A stretch of 64,000 nt of DNA from positions 360,214 to 424,213 of the forward strand of contig PUQB01000087.1 of assembly GCA_003024785.1 (NCBI GenBank), read 5' to 3'. Positions 1 to 10,976 of this stretch are shown here, one piece after another (position 1 is the first letter of the stretch; each line of letters starts with the position of its first letter). The DNA is from Selaginella tamariscina. Taxonomy: Eukaryota > Streptophyta > Lycopodiopsida > Selaginellales > Selaginellaceae. Under the pieces are notes generated by a model. The model saw nothing but the letters and a program-made list of their open reading frames with translations, ran no database searches and was not told the origin of the DNA. Position numbers and translations under genes: made by a program.

Positions 1-54
1 GCCTTAGCTCTGTCTAGGGGTATGTGTGGAAACACACGTCTCCTTAATGGGGGG

Positions 55-120
55 GGGGGAGTCCGGCGGGATTAATCCCGCCGACTCTCCGACGAGGAAG
101 GAGGGGTCCCGCGAGGCTCA
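55..120. repeat. Palindromic satellite unit at window edge
   Basis: One exact copy of the 18-bp palindrome GGCGGGATTAATCCCGCC, preceded by a run of about ten G. The flanking spacer (GACTCTCCGACGAGGAAGG) resembles the spacers of the 13.5-14.2 kb array, so this is probably the edge of another array of that subfamily. It directly precedes the left end of duplication copy A. Confidence 0.8.
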
Positions 121-176
121 GGCCGACTGTGGCATTAAGGGTATCTCCCTTTCCTCCATTAGCCTCTTCTGGCTAG

Positions 177-2135
177 CCCAACACGACTTCTCAACGAACA
201 CAACAAAGGAACGATGGCAAAAAACTTTCTGAGCATACCGTGAGAAGTTGATGAAAAGATCGGCGTTTTTAGCAAAGCCGATCTCACAATCGAGCATTAC
301 CATAAGTTATCAACAGAATGGGACGCTGCAAACACCAACCACTACAACAGCAAAATATGGGAGAAGTTCAAACACACACGAGCCGTATGGGAATCTCTTC
401 AGCGACCACAAAGAGCTACCGTAGGAAATACACAATCTGCGGACTACCGGTAAGCAAATTATTTGGGCGGGATTTATCTCGCCGGTATATTAATTTGTCT
501 TTTTTTTCCAGAGAGTTAAAGAAATTGTAGCAGTTAATTTTGCCCATGGGCGAGAAGGAAACATTCTTTTTGATGATGTTGATTTCTTGTCCCAAGGATA
601 GGATCTTTGCCAAATGGTTGGGGATTATGGATTCTTTGCAAAAAGAACACTGAAGAAGAAGCAGACAAGTGAAGAGGAGCCCTCAGAGAAGTCTGCAAAG
701 AAACCCAGTAAGACGCCGAGTCTAAGTCTGTTCAATTATAAAGGATGTAGACAACGATTTCAAGCTCACATGGTTGAAGCCTTTAAATGGAACAACGATG
801 GAGGAGATGGAAGTCTTGGCTGATTTGGTGATTGATGGCAAATTACAAATTAACAACAGCAGCCCCTCTCCTTTTCATCTCAAGGCAATGGAGTTGAAGA
901 CGGTCAGGCACTTCAAGGAGTGGTTGGGAATACACTGCCACAAACTGGGTTGGACCTCGGCTTCAACATACGAAGAGGTCAGAAATATTTGCATGTGACA
1001 AACATGATATGCTTGTCGAATGGGTGAATCAATCGGAAGATCTGGGCAAGAATCTATTGCACGCCAACGCCAAGAAGGAGAACATTGCGATGACGCCTTC
1101 TCTTATGGCAGTCCTTCAGCAGCGGAGAACCGAGTTGAACCTTATAAAGGAGGATGCTACGAATCACGACAAGCCCTACAATGTTTGTTGTTGGATTCGG
1201 AGACTTTATGGGGTACCATCACTGCTTGTAGGAAACCGTTTCAATTGTTTGTGATGGATCGGCGGGTGTCAAAAAATCCTTCGACAGACAGGACATAGAG
1301 GATTTGGTGGAGAAACTTAGCCGTGCAAGCATGTACAAAGAAGGTATTTATTATTGAATTCATACTTGCACTCTTGACTGATATCTACGTTTTCAGGTAT
1401 TTATTTCTTGATTCTTGCTCATGTCACCGATACCTTTGCCTTCGCCTTTGCCAAGAGGAATAAACATCGTTGGACAGGATTTTATATGAATGATGCTGAT
1501 CCAAGTGCATTGATTCGGTTGTTCACTTGGTTGTTAGGAATGCGCCAAACAATTTCAAACTTCCAAATGACTGGACAGGCATCTGTTTGCACTCCAACGG
1601 CCCTGAACCTCCATCCATACACCGATAGCTAGAGTGACGTATTCGGCAATGTACGTTATCCAAACATTACAAGTCAAGCGGCACGGAGCATCGTCAACTT
1701 GATCAGGGGTCCTCACAGTGATGCGTGGGTTTTTGACTACTGCACTAGGGGGTCCGTCTTGAAGGAGTGTTACCTTCGGGATACATGTGTGTTTGCCGTT
1801 GAAAAGGATAAGACCATGGTTGAGGACCTGAACAAGTGGATAGAAGAGGTTCTCAACTGATACCCCAACAAACCATAGGAGTATTTGAGAAAGTTCCCTC
1901 CCGATAAGTGCGATAGCTTGAAGACGAATCTGGTTCAATGTCGGAGTCTGAGGACGAACTTCAATCAGATATTAGACCGGAAGTTATCTCGAGGAGTACA
2001 GAACATTCACACTCCATTACCCATGGAAACATCAACAGAAGATACAGAAGATCTTGAACCATCTCACAAGCGGCTAGACCTTCTTCGCCTCACTCAGAAG
2101 GTAATAGCGAAGAAGAATTGTTAATGAGTTCTTAG
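177..2135 (+). pseudogene. Gene X copy A: 5'-truncated ParB/methylase-like gene
   Basis: Third copy of gene X (see 58683-61816). Similarity to the other copies begins abruptly at about 173-177, so the region before the ParB-like motif is missing and the 5' end is replaced by palindromic satellite. The remainder covers the lysine-rich linker (about 650-730), the central alpha-helical-looking region (780-1300), the methylase-like region (1408-1860) and the acidic serine-rich tail ending near 2135. Both short introns seen in the other copies are recognisable: 450-510, and one ending before GGTATTTATTTC at about 1397. Small insertions and deletions unique to this copy break the frame several times, so it is probably a pseudogene. 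It is followed by gene Y in the same order and orientation as in the other copies. Confidence 0.7.
466..483. repeat. Degenerate palindrome inside gene X intron (copy A)
   Basis: GGCGGGATTTATCTCGCC is a near-match to the 18-bp satellite palindrome GGCGGGATTAATCCCGCC. It sits inside the ~61-bp intron (about 450-510) of gene X. The same site carries it in copy B (20302-20319) and in copy C (60350-60367, opposite strand). Confidence 0.8.
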
Positions 2136-2404
2136 AGTGACGAATAGTTGTAAATGAGTGTAACATAAGGCATTTTTGTATATTTCGTTTATATTTGTAC
2201 AGAAAATAAATTCTCAAGGATTAATGAAGCTTTTAGTTCAAACATGGGTCACACATTAACAAGGTAAATAATATACCTTGATAATTTTAAGGTCAGCTAA
2301 TTATCATTTTGCAGATGTAATGAAACAGTTGAGAACATGGATTTTCAGCATTGCCATGAGGTAAGAGAGGGGTTTGGCGACAATTTCTTGTGCCACATGT
2401 CAGA

Positions 2405-3565
2405 ATGACAGAGTTCATGCAGGAAATGGATAATAATGCAGCTCAAAACATCGTTACCATGGGGCCACTTCAGTTTTTTCATCATCATTTTTATTGGCTT
2501 CAGTTCCGAAATCAATTTCTTCAGCGCATGCAATATCTGAATCTTGTAAGGATGATGTACAATTAAATGATGAAGGGATAGGCAACGAGATAGTGTCAAC
2601 GATAAATGTGAAAGGGAGCAAACAAGTGATTTGCAAAGTATTCAAGAGGCAACGCTATCCCATGTTACTCATGGCCATATTGTGTTGTTGGATGTCAATG
2701 GTGTTCTGCTTCATCGACAAAGGCCCGAGGATAGGAAAAAAGAAATCAAACAAGGAGATTTCATTCCTTGTCATGGTAAATTTCGATATGATATTATTTT
2801 TCGTCCAGGGTTGGATCGTCTCTTTCAAAAGCTTAAGGAGATGGGTGCGCTTGTGGGGATTTGGTCATGCATGCAGATTCATAACTTAACACCGCTGTTG
2901 AATTTGCTTAAGAAACATTGTAGTGTTGCAGAAGAGGTGATTCGTAAAGATTGGATTTTTGACCAGCGAATGTTATAAACCTCTCGAATTTCACAATATA
3001 AGAAAGGAAAGCAAGCCATACTTCTTCAAGAATGAAAGAATAATTGGGCTCATGGGGAGATCAGTCGCTTAAGGATAATGAAGAATGCACATATCTTAGT
3101 AGGTAGACGACTCTCCTCAGAAGGCTATGCTCAACCAAAACATTGCTTGTATTCATCCAATCACTTTCGATCCATATTCTGATACTGATATTATGAGCTA
3201 GTGAATTACTTGGATACGTGCCTCAGAAAGAAGAATCTCGAAAATTTTGTGAGCAGTATCCACCGTATCAAACATTTCCTGAAGCTTTTCTTTCTCGTGA
3301 TTTTGAATTTTATAAAATGAAGGATAGCAACCGGGCGCTTTATAATATTATTCTTAAGGAACGTCATTTTTAGATGAGCCTTTATGCAGACCTGGTCTTA
3401 TTACATCTTATGTATTAACAAGGATGGCAACTCCCAATTGCATTCGTGAAGTGTTAAGGTGGCAACAACATCAAGATATTGACCAAAATGATTTGATTAA
3501 TCCGGAGAGTGATGATTTAGACAAAATGAGGAGATTTCTCTATATAGGAAGAAAGTATTTATAAA
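2405..3565 (+). pseudogene. Gene Y copy A: FCP1/NLI-type HAD phosphatase-like
   Basis: Copy of gene Y (best read at 57251-58411). The HAD motif I strand VLLDVNGVLLH is at about 2680-2715, the RPGLDRLF and VGIWSC stretch of the FCP1/NLI fold at about 2812-2868, and the motif III/IV region near 3090-3130. Several small indels private to this copy interrupt the frame, for example around 2970, 3045, 3100 and 3195, each absent from copy B. I chose the ATG at 2405 because it precedes the conserved MTEFMQEMDNN stretch shared by all three copies. This is a decayed copy, or its sequence is inaccurate. Confidence 0.7.
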
Positions 3566-3984
3566 TAAATTAACATGTTGATAAGAAATGATTTCATTTG
3601 TAATTATGTTTGATAGTATTTCTTATTATTGTAAACTATTTTTAGAATAATATGAATATTCTAAGATATTTTAGGAATATTCCTTACTAAGTAAGGTTAT
3701 TGAAGGATTAATTAATTAATTAATTTAAGGCTTAATTACATATTAATTAAATGATTAATTAATAATTAAAACTTAAGTATTAATTAGTAATTTATTTTAT
3801 ATTTCCATTTTCACGTATCATGCCCATTTTAGTTACAACGTCCATTATGTACTGATACACGGCAATAACAACATTAACCTCTATCAAAATAGGACCATCC
3901 CAACATGAAGTGAAACTAGATAACGTAAGTTAACTTGATATGTTTCGATATGTTAGGCTCTACACACGACAAAAGGCTCTAAAA
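3566..3984. other. AT-rich downstream region, copy A
   Basis: TAATTAAT-rich DNA with no credible gene. It is repeated at 23400-23800. The part up to about 3850 is also present, inverted, in copy C, whose homology ends at about 56973. Confidence 0.6.
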
Positions 3985-4345
3985 GCAAACATCAAACTGC
4001 ATTACTGACTTAGATAGTTCCTAATGAATACGATGTAATTACTGAAAAGCATTGTCACAATCATCAATATGCCAAACACACATTTGAAAACTATTGAAAG
4101 AATACTCTAATTTCCATGAGTTGTTGTGTCCAAACCAATATACCATTGTAATGCCGTCCCTTTAAAATAAGTAGGAAACTCGCACAAACATCGAGCATTA
4201 TCACATGAATGATATGTGACAATCACTAAACAAATGGTACACATTATCCCTAAAATCTCCATAAAAGAAATCTAGTCGGACTTGAGGATTTGCAGCATGA
4301 GCAGAAGGAGTATTATGGGTTGTGAACGTTGCCATCAATTAAAAG
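3985..4345 (-). mobile_element. LTR-retrotransposon gag-like fossil (copy A)
   Basis: The minus strand encodes a fragment resembling retrotransposon gag, with a short core like FKGTALQWYIGL followed by a W and an F/V-rich helix. The same fragment lies at 23800-24200 in copy B, so it predates the duplication. No LTRs, protease or polymerase accompany it. It is an old broken remnant; assignment to a family is uncertain. Confidence 0.5.
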
Positions 4346-5843
4346 TAATTGTTCAATTGTACCCACATGATATCCTGAAATTGCATGAGTAACTATTCCA
4401 TAAACAAAGGATTTACTAATTACACATTCACGAACAAAAAGAAAAAAGAATAAATTTAAAAAAAAAAAAATAGATTAGATCTAAATAATTAAAAAGTTAA
4501 ATTTAAAAAAACAAAGAAGATTTATAAAAAAAACACAAATTTAAGAACTCCGTAGGATAATTAAAAGTGTCCCTCACCTCCACCAATGTAAAAGTTCGAA
4601 ATATAAAAAAATATATTGTATTAGCCCAAAACCCTATATTATATATATAGGAGCTCTATCAAAATCCTCCTAAGATAGTAATAATAATATATGTGCATGC
4701 AGCTGGACATGAGGACCTTACAAACTCATTATAATATAGCTTATTATATTGATTAATATACCGTTATAATCCTTGTATTAATATATAAGGGTTTAATTTT
4801 GCTCTAAAAGTGGAATAATTGCTTCAATAAAGATGTTTTTTTATCACGTTGTTCTATGTTTTACACTATCATTTGTACGCATGTACATAGGTTATAAAAA
4901 ACAATTATGCCCCATTTAGATGCTTACTAGAATTATGTTTAATGTATTTCTACTTTATGATAGATTAGCAAGAGAAACGTTTGTTTTTAACAATTGTTTG
5001 TTTCTTAAGAGTTAAATATTTTTTACAAGCCTATAATAAGTAAAATTTTAATTATACATATTAGGCTCAAACTAATATAAACATAGTATACACAATTAAC
5101 ATTTCACATACTAGTATACATGTGGAATGTGTGTTCACAACACACACACATATAAATATATATATCCCTGCATGTATAATTGAGATAATATGATAGTTAG
5201 TGTTTGTGTTTTGTTTCACATATAGTTTAGAAGCGTTGTGGGCACATAAACTCTAATTTCAACACACCACACACGGATTATATAATGTAGCGTTAGTATA
5301 AAATGGCAAAGCTTTATATAAACAATATTTATTTAATGGTTTACATTTGCATTTTACAGATTCAATAAATAGTCCATATGCGTTTTATTGCTAGTATATT
5401 TTACTTCCATCTTCTATGAACTGTATATTAAGTGTTTTTTCTTTGAAATCTTCATATTTATATTAATTAATTTTCTTTTGCATTCTACGTACAGTGGTGG
5501 CGCTGTAAATTCTCTCGTATAAATAAAATGATACACACTGGCATTGAATGTAGTAAACACAATATATTTAATTATATGCTTGTTTGCGTATGGAAAAAGA
5601 TAAACACTGGCACTGGATGTAGAAATATAATATATTTATGTATAGGTCGGTTTGCGTATGGAAAAAGAATGTTTATATATAACATTTCCTGCATGTATAT
5701 ACATAAAAATAATTATGAAAAATAAAACGGTAAATTTTTATGAAAATTTAGGGTTTGAGTTGGGGGTTGGCGACAAGTGCAGAACCCACTTGGCAGTAGG
5801 ATTTGGCAGTTTCGAACCACTGTTTACAAAAAGGCTGTAGCAT
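4346..5843. other. AT-rich intergenic DNA, copy A
   Basis: No gene seen. It holds A/T tracts, short TA runs, a CA-rich patch (5139-5150) and a local duplication of the kind 'ATAAACACTGGCAYTG' at about 5530 and 5600. The whole stretch is repeated with small indels at about 24200-25690. Confidence 0.6.
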
Positions 5844-7248
5844 TTATTCATTGTGCACAAAGTCAATAATGGATACTATCGTTCCAGAGGTGCCAACCGC
5901 TAAGCCCAGAATCAAGATAAAAACATTGAGTGAAATCTCCCACCTTGACATGCTCCTTCCATACAACCTCAAGTAGAATGCACAAGGAAGAATGACGGCA
6001 AGTAGCATGCCTGAAGCAGAGCCAATGAAGGCTACCATGGTTTCAAAATGTGGGAAAGCCATGGCCACGACCATAATAACAACCATTATGGCTGCTCTCA
6101 AGAAGATACTAGCAAAAATAAATCGTTTGGATGAACTAGACCATGGAAATCTTGTCTCGATGTCAAGAGCCATTGGAGCAATACATAGTGAGTATTTGCT
6201 GACGGGAATAAGGATTACTAAGCATAACACTATCTTTGCAGCGGTTAAGTAAGCAGGAATGTTGAGTGAGACTTGTGACATGATGGCTTGTTCACCGAAC
6301 ATTGTTCCACCTAAGAATGCAAAGCCTGTGTAGGTCGCTGTGGTGACGAGGAAACTGACGATCAAGACCTGGATAATAATATCATTTAGCAATTCAGTTG
6401 ATGAACATATATATATAATGTAGCGCTCCTACCTTTGGGTAATCTTTGGGCTGCTCAAGTGAGCTGTGGATACTTGGAAATACACAGTGTGCAGCAAAGC
6501 AGTAAGCATATATTCCCGTAATGTGCAGTAATTTTCTCGGCCTTAGCAACGGAACAGAGTGGTGGAAACCAATACCATCAGAAGCTCCAGCATACAAGAG
6601 AGTGAATGCAATAACTGCATATATTGCAATGCCTGCTAGAGATAAGTAAGACATTAATGTCAAATCCCGCAACCATACAGTGGGGAGTATGATGAGGAAC
6701 GCTAGAATAAGGAGAGACTTGGAGGGACCGATTTCAATCGTCCAAAGTTTTACGTCGGCATGTGGAAACAACCTTGCAAGGTTGTCGCTTAATGAGATTG
6801 TATACCCAACCAAAACGGCAATGAGTTCAAAATACATCAGCAAGGTGAATGCCGTGCGGGCTCTACGTCCGAATGCTGCTTCTGCAATCTTCTGGTAAGA
6901 CGCATTGCTTGCAAGGCAATGACCCAGAGCATTTGCAGTGTAACAACACGTTATTGCAAATGCAAAGAGAATGCTGAGCGCCAACCAACCGGCTTTCTCG
7001 AGGGCGTATGGCATTGAGAGAAAGGAAATTCCTGCAAACCATATATTCAGTCAATCACATAGAATATGTCTCCACATTCTAGATTATATTCTACCTATCA
7101 TGCACGAATAGAAATTGCAGCTTAAGATTGGGATGGTCTACAAGCAACAACCTAGCATAACATTGACGCTGTTGAACGTAGCATGCAGAAACGAACTGCC
7201 TTTCTTTGAGTTGTCCTCAAGTGAAATGTCTTGAATCCCTTCTGCCAT
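5844..7248 (-). CDS. AVT1-like: Vacuolar AVT1-type amino acid transporter (AAAP family), copy A
   Basis: Predicted amino acid/auxin permease (AAAP) family member of the AVT1 group, proton-coupled exchange of neutral amino acids across the vacuolar membrane. Three exons on the minus strand: 7152-7248, 6433-7031 and 5844-6368, all bounded by GT-AG. They sum to 1221 nt (406 aa), and every junction keeps frame. The first TM hairpin reads SSFLHATFNSVNVMLG then GISFLSMPYALEKAGW, matching the AVT1 signature around TM1. About ten hydrophobic segments follow, ending ...DFVHNE. The ATG at 7248 (MAEGIQDIS) follows a possible longer in-frame exon reaching 7299, so the start is tentative and the usual acidic N-tail may lie upstream. 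Divergent from the PrmC gene with about 570 bp between starts. This copy is open throughout; copy B is not. Confidence 0.85.
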
Positions 7249-7815
7249 ATCCTTTCGTGAAAGAGTGTAGAACTCGGCAAATTTGTATTGCAACCTTTGC
7301 TGAAGAGTGTAACAAAAGATTATGTCTATATATATTAGCTTTCTTCACGTTGCAAGTCAAAGCTGTATTGTATGAATGGTGGATGTGCATCCATCTAAAC
7401 ATCAACGAAGTTAGTCACAACCTGGAGAGGGCGGTCTTATTTAAGTTAAAATATTTTATATGCATAATCGAAGGGCATTCAGCACATGCAGATATTACAT
7501 ACATGCCAGTCCAAACGTAATTCAATAATAATATGGTAAATTGTGGACTTGTGTATACATTTGTGGACTTCTTTAAACTTTCTGTTTTTGTTTGCATATC
7601 ATAAAAAAATAATTACCTAGCCTACCTTGACTAACGGAGAACATGCATACGAACCATCTAAGAGGGTCATTCGGTATAATTTGTTTAGAAATAGAACTGC
7701 TTTTCTCCGCACGACTACTGCGGACCAGAAATGCGACTTGTTACATTGTACCAAGTCACGTTGTTGTGCTATAAAGCTCTCTAATAACACACGTTACCTT
7801 GCTCGTCTGCTAACA

Positions 7816-8917
7816 ATGGCGGTTTCCTCCTTATCAATAAAATTGAATCCTCCTCTATGTGAGAGGCCTGCCAAGCACTCTGCAATGCTGAGTGAGATTG
7901 TCGACTGGAGAGATACTGCACGTCTCAAGTCAGCGAAGCTTGCGAGTAAGAAGGTGATCGATCGAGACGGCCGGCCGAGTCCAACCTTGTATGAGCTTAC
8001 CAAGGATCTTGAATGGTATCTCAACGATGCAGTCGACGGCTTGTGGAGGCAGCAAGCTGATCCCAATGCAAGGCTCTCACTCCGTGCAAGCTTGCAGGAG
8101 CTGAGTCAAGGATGGGACGAGCGCATTGAGAAACGAAGACCGCTCGAGTACCTGGTTGGCAGTGTGCGGTGGCGTGACTTGTTGCTTGTGGTGCAGGAAG
8201 GGGTGTTAATACCCCGCACTGAGACTGAGCAGTTTGTAGACCTCGCAAAGGCAGCAGTTGCCCGAGATGATTCTTTAAGACATGGCATTTGGGCTGACAT
8301 TGGAAGCGGAAGCGGTGCTATATCCATTGCTGTTGCTCGTATGCTCGGTCCGAACTCTGGGCCTGTTGTCGCTGTCGATTACGATGATGTCGCCCTAGAG
8401 GTTACGAGATATAACATCAGCCGCTGCCAACTTGAGGTTTGCATGTGATCATACCTTGCAATATCTATAAGAACGTTTGTACTGCAGGGCGTTGTGAAGG
8501 CTGTCAAGGGATCATGGTTCTCACCATTTGAGGGAAAGCCTGAACAGAAGTTAGCAGCTGTGTTGAGCAACCCTCCGTATGTTCCATCTGCAAGTATACC
8601 TCGCATGCGAGCTGAAGCTTGTGAACACGAGCCTTTGTACGCAATGGACGGTGGTAACGAGGGCATGGATCATCTTTACGTGGTCTGTGATGGGGCTCGT
8701 AAAGTACTTAGGCACGGTGGATTCTTAGCTTTAGAGGCAAATAGTCTTCTTATTTCGTATGTACATGCTAATAACTGTATGGGCTTTGCAGACTGATGGT
8801 GGGAAACAAGCTCATAACGTTGCAGATTACCTTGTGAAGAGTGAAGTCTTTGCACAAATCATGGTTACAAAAGATTACGGGGGCGTTGATCGCTTTGTTA
8901 CGGCCTATCGTATATGA
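7816..8917 (+). CDS. prmC-like: Plastid-type PrmC/HemK release-factor glutamine methyltransferase, copy A
   Basis: Class I SAM-dependent N5-glutamine methyltransferase that modifies the GGQ motif of organellar peptide-chain release factors. Three exons: 7816-8436, 8488-8736 and 8792-8917; total 996 nt (331 aa). Visible motifs are the N-domain RRPLEYLVG and GVLIPRTETE, SAM motif I ADIGSGSGAISIAVA (about residue 160), VAVDYDD (motif II), and the catalytic NPPYVP (exon 2, about residue 230). The end is YGGVDRFVTAYRI. An N-terminal extension ahead of the PrmC fold fits a transit peptide. The ATG at 7816 is the only one in frame close to the conserved region; upstream reading frame has no ATG. Intron 2 starts with GC rather than GT (8737), while copy B has GT at the same place. 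Confidence 0.87.
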
Positions 8918-9328
8918 AACTGAATGGTTTTAATATCTGCATAAGTTTCATGTCAAACTGTTTAATAATCAATAAATGTAATAAAATTACTGGTATCCTG
9001 TTGTATTTTTATATTGTATTGATAATTTTTTAATACTATTTTTGTATTTTTCTCATAAAAATATAAAATATTTTTATTTATTTAATAATGAAAAGATTCC
9101 TATATTAAAATTAAAGCTAAACTTACTTGTATACTAATAGGCCTGATCTTTCCATAAGTGTCGCCAAATTTTACACACACATGTACATACATTAGAATAT
9201 GTGTGTTTATTCTAATGTTTAAAGTAGTTAAGGCACACATGTATATGCATGTTAATATATAGAATGCATATAATAAAGTTTAAAGCACACATCTACATGT
9301 ATTGTAAAAAGTTATATTGAGTTATATA
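8918..9328. other. 3' flank of PrmC, copy A
   Basis: AT-rich non-coding DNA with AATAAA-like signals about 60 bp after the stop (near 8970). No gene seen. Equivalent DNA follows the PrmC copy at 28752. Confidence 0.5.
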
Positions 9329-9457
9329 CCGTGATATATGCCGTAGTAAAAAAATGTTACGGATCAATAATTAAATTAAATTAATAATTAATAAATTAAT
9401 AATTAAATTAGTAATTAAACATTTCGTAGCATTTTTCGACTACAGATTTAATCACTG
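9329..9457. mobile_element. hAT-like MITE with 8-bp target duplication
   Basis: A 129-bp insertion with imperfect ~31-bp terminal inverted repeats. The left end reads CCGTGATATATGCCGTAGT and the right end, reverse-complemented, CAGTGATTAAATCTGTAGT. It is flanked by a perfect 8-bp direct repeat GTTATATA (9321-9328 and 9458-9465). The matching position in copy B (near 29155-29175) has only one GTTATATA and no element, i.e. an empty site. An 8-bp duplication and CAGTG-type ends are typical of hAT elements. It has no coding capacity. Confidence 0.85.
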
Positions 9458-9465
9458 GTTATATA

Positions 9466-10402
9466 TAAATGTATATATTAGTAAGTAGATGTTTAATATG
9501 AATTCTTTTCTTATGATTAAGAATATTTTATATTTTATAAGAAAAATACAAAATAAATTTACGCCAAAGCCATAGTCAACTAAAAGCATGTGTCACAATT
9601 TCACAAACAACCACAAATGAATGAATAAGAGGATCCTACTATAATAACAATACATGATAAATATGGAACTGTTAAAAAATAACTTGTGGATATAAAGTGG
9701 ATATATATAATTATATGGATCACCTATATTTTATATCCTATTATTAAATAGAATTAAACTTGTGGATATAAGGTGGATAAAAAATAGGGTCCACCTATAA
9801 TAAATACGACACGTGACAAGGTGGATCCTATATATATCAATGTATCTATCCTGTCTTTCATAATGAATTTTAGAAAATTATAATTCCATTAGTATAACAA
9901 ATGATCCATTAACAGAAATAGACTTACACATGTGCTAGTTTTCACAATCCAACCCCTTCTTAATTATAATTAATTAAGTCATTTATTTTAATTTAAATGA
10001 TATAATTAAGAAAGACCTCCAATGTTATTGCATTTCACTTATATACATGATTTAGAATATATAAGTTCATGTTTTTTTTTATTTTTAATATTTATTAATT
10101 GAAAATGTTCCAGTGTAGATATATGCATATATGCAGTGAATTGTATGAACAATTGAAATTAAAAATTCAGAATATATTTATATTATTCTTATGTGTTTCA
10201 GATATTATGTATCTAATAAGAGTGCATATTTAAGTTGAAAATAATTACAAATTAATGTCACTACATTTCTAATTAAGATAAATGATGAAACTTTCAATGC
10301 TTTATGAGCAAAACTTTTTAAACATTTAAAAATGATTTTGATTATTGTAAAGTGTTTTACTAATAAAAAGAAATTGTTTAATGAATTAAATAATTTAATT
10401 AT
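9466..10402. other. AT-rich intergenic DNA, copy A
   Basis: No gene seen. It contains a local repeated motif, CTTGTGGATATAARGTGGAT, at about 9680 and 9755, also present in copy B. The rest is low-complexity AT sequence duplicated at about 29180-30148. Confidence 0.5.
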
Positions 10403-10969
10403 TGTAAAGAAGTAGACTTACATGATGGACTCATAACTACTAGGTGGAATATTCAAGTTTAGAAGTCTTAAAATAGAAAAATCCATAAAAGGATATAAGC
10501 TTATGATATAAAAGGGACAAAAGTATTTAAAATGATCATGGTCCTTATGATGAGCTGAGTATTAACGAAAAATACTGAACTTGTGTGTTGAGCACACGAT
10601 ATTGCAAATTTATGTATTTCTTAGGGAAGAACACCATGTGTTCTTTGGTTGGGAGGTTTGAGTTGGTAGATCTTGTGTGCGTGTTCATACATGTGTGTTA
10701 GGAGCATTACAATTGGTATTAGAGCCACACGATCATGAGCAACAACCATGTGATTGTGCCTGAAGTGATTGAGGCAGAGAAAGCTGAAGAAGTTAACATA
10801 GAAGTCGAACATGAAGAAGGGAAAGCTAACATGGAAGTTAAACATGAAATAGAGAACAACTTTGTTTTGAAGTATGACTGGACTAATGAGGCTCTTATTA
10901 CTAAATTTGCTTGTGTTAAATCCACTTTGGAAACACTTATCGAAAGCTCGTGGTTTTAAAGGTTTGTCA
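10398..10969 (+). mobile_element. Left end of short Ty3/gypsy-type LTR element (copy A)
   Basis: A 5' LTR at 10403-10711 (309 bp, TGTAAAG...TTACA) is followed by a primer-binding site TGGTATTAGAGCC (from 10714), complementary to initiator Met-tRNA, and about 250 bp of gag-like leader. It matches the left end of the element at 30149 in copy B. Here the similarity stops at about 10969, where the copy A/copy B homology ends. ATTAT precedes the LTR, the same five bases as in copy B. A truncated fossil older than the duplication. Confidence 0.85.
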
Positions 10970-10976
10970 CAACCTT

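Noticed and set aside
5992-6252. Plus-strand reading frames over the AVT1 and PrmC genes
   Set aside because: Shadows of the well-supported spliced genes on the correct strand, with no independent motif support.
10714-10730. Possible tRNA-like sequence TGGTATTAGAGCC
   Set aside because: It lies directly after an LTR and is a primer-binding site complementary to initiator Met-tRNA, not a tRNA gene.
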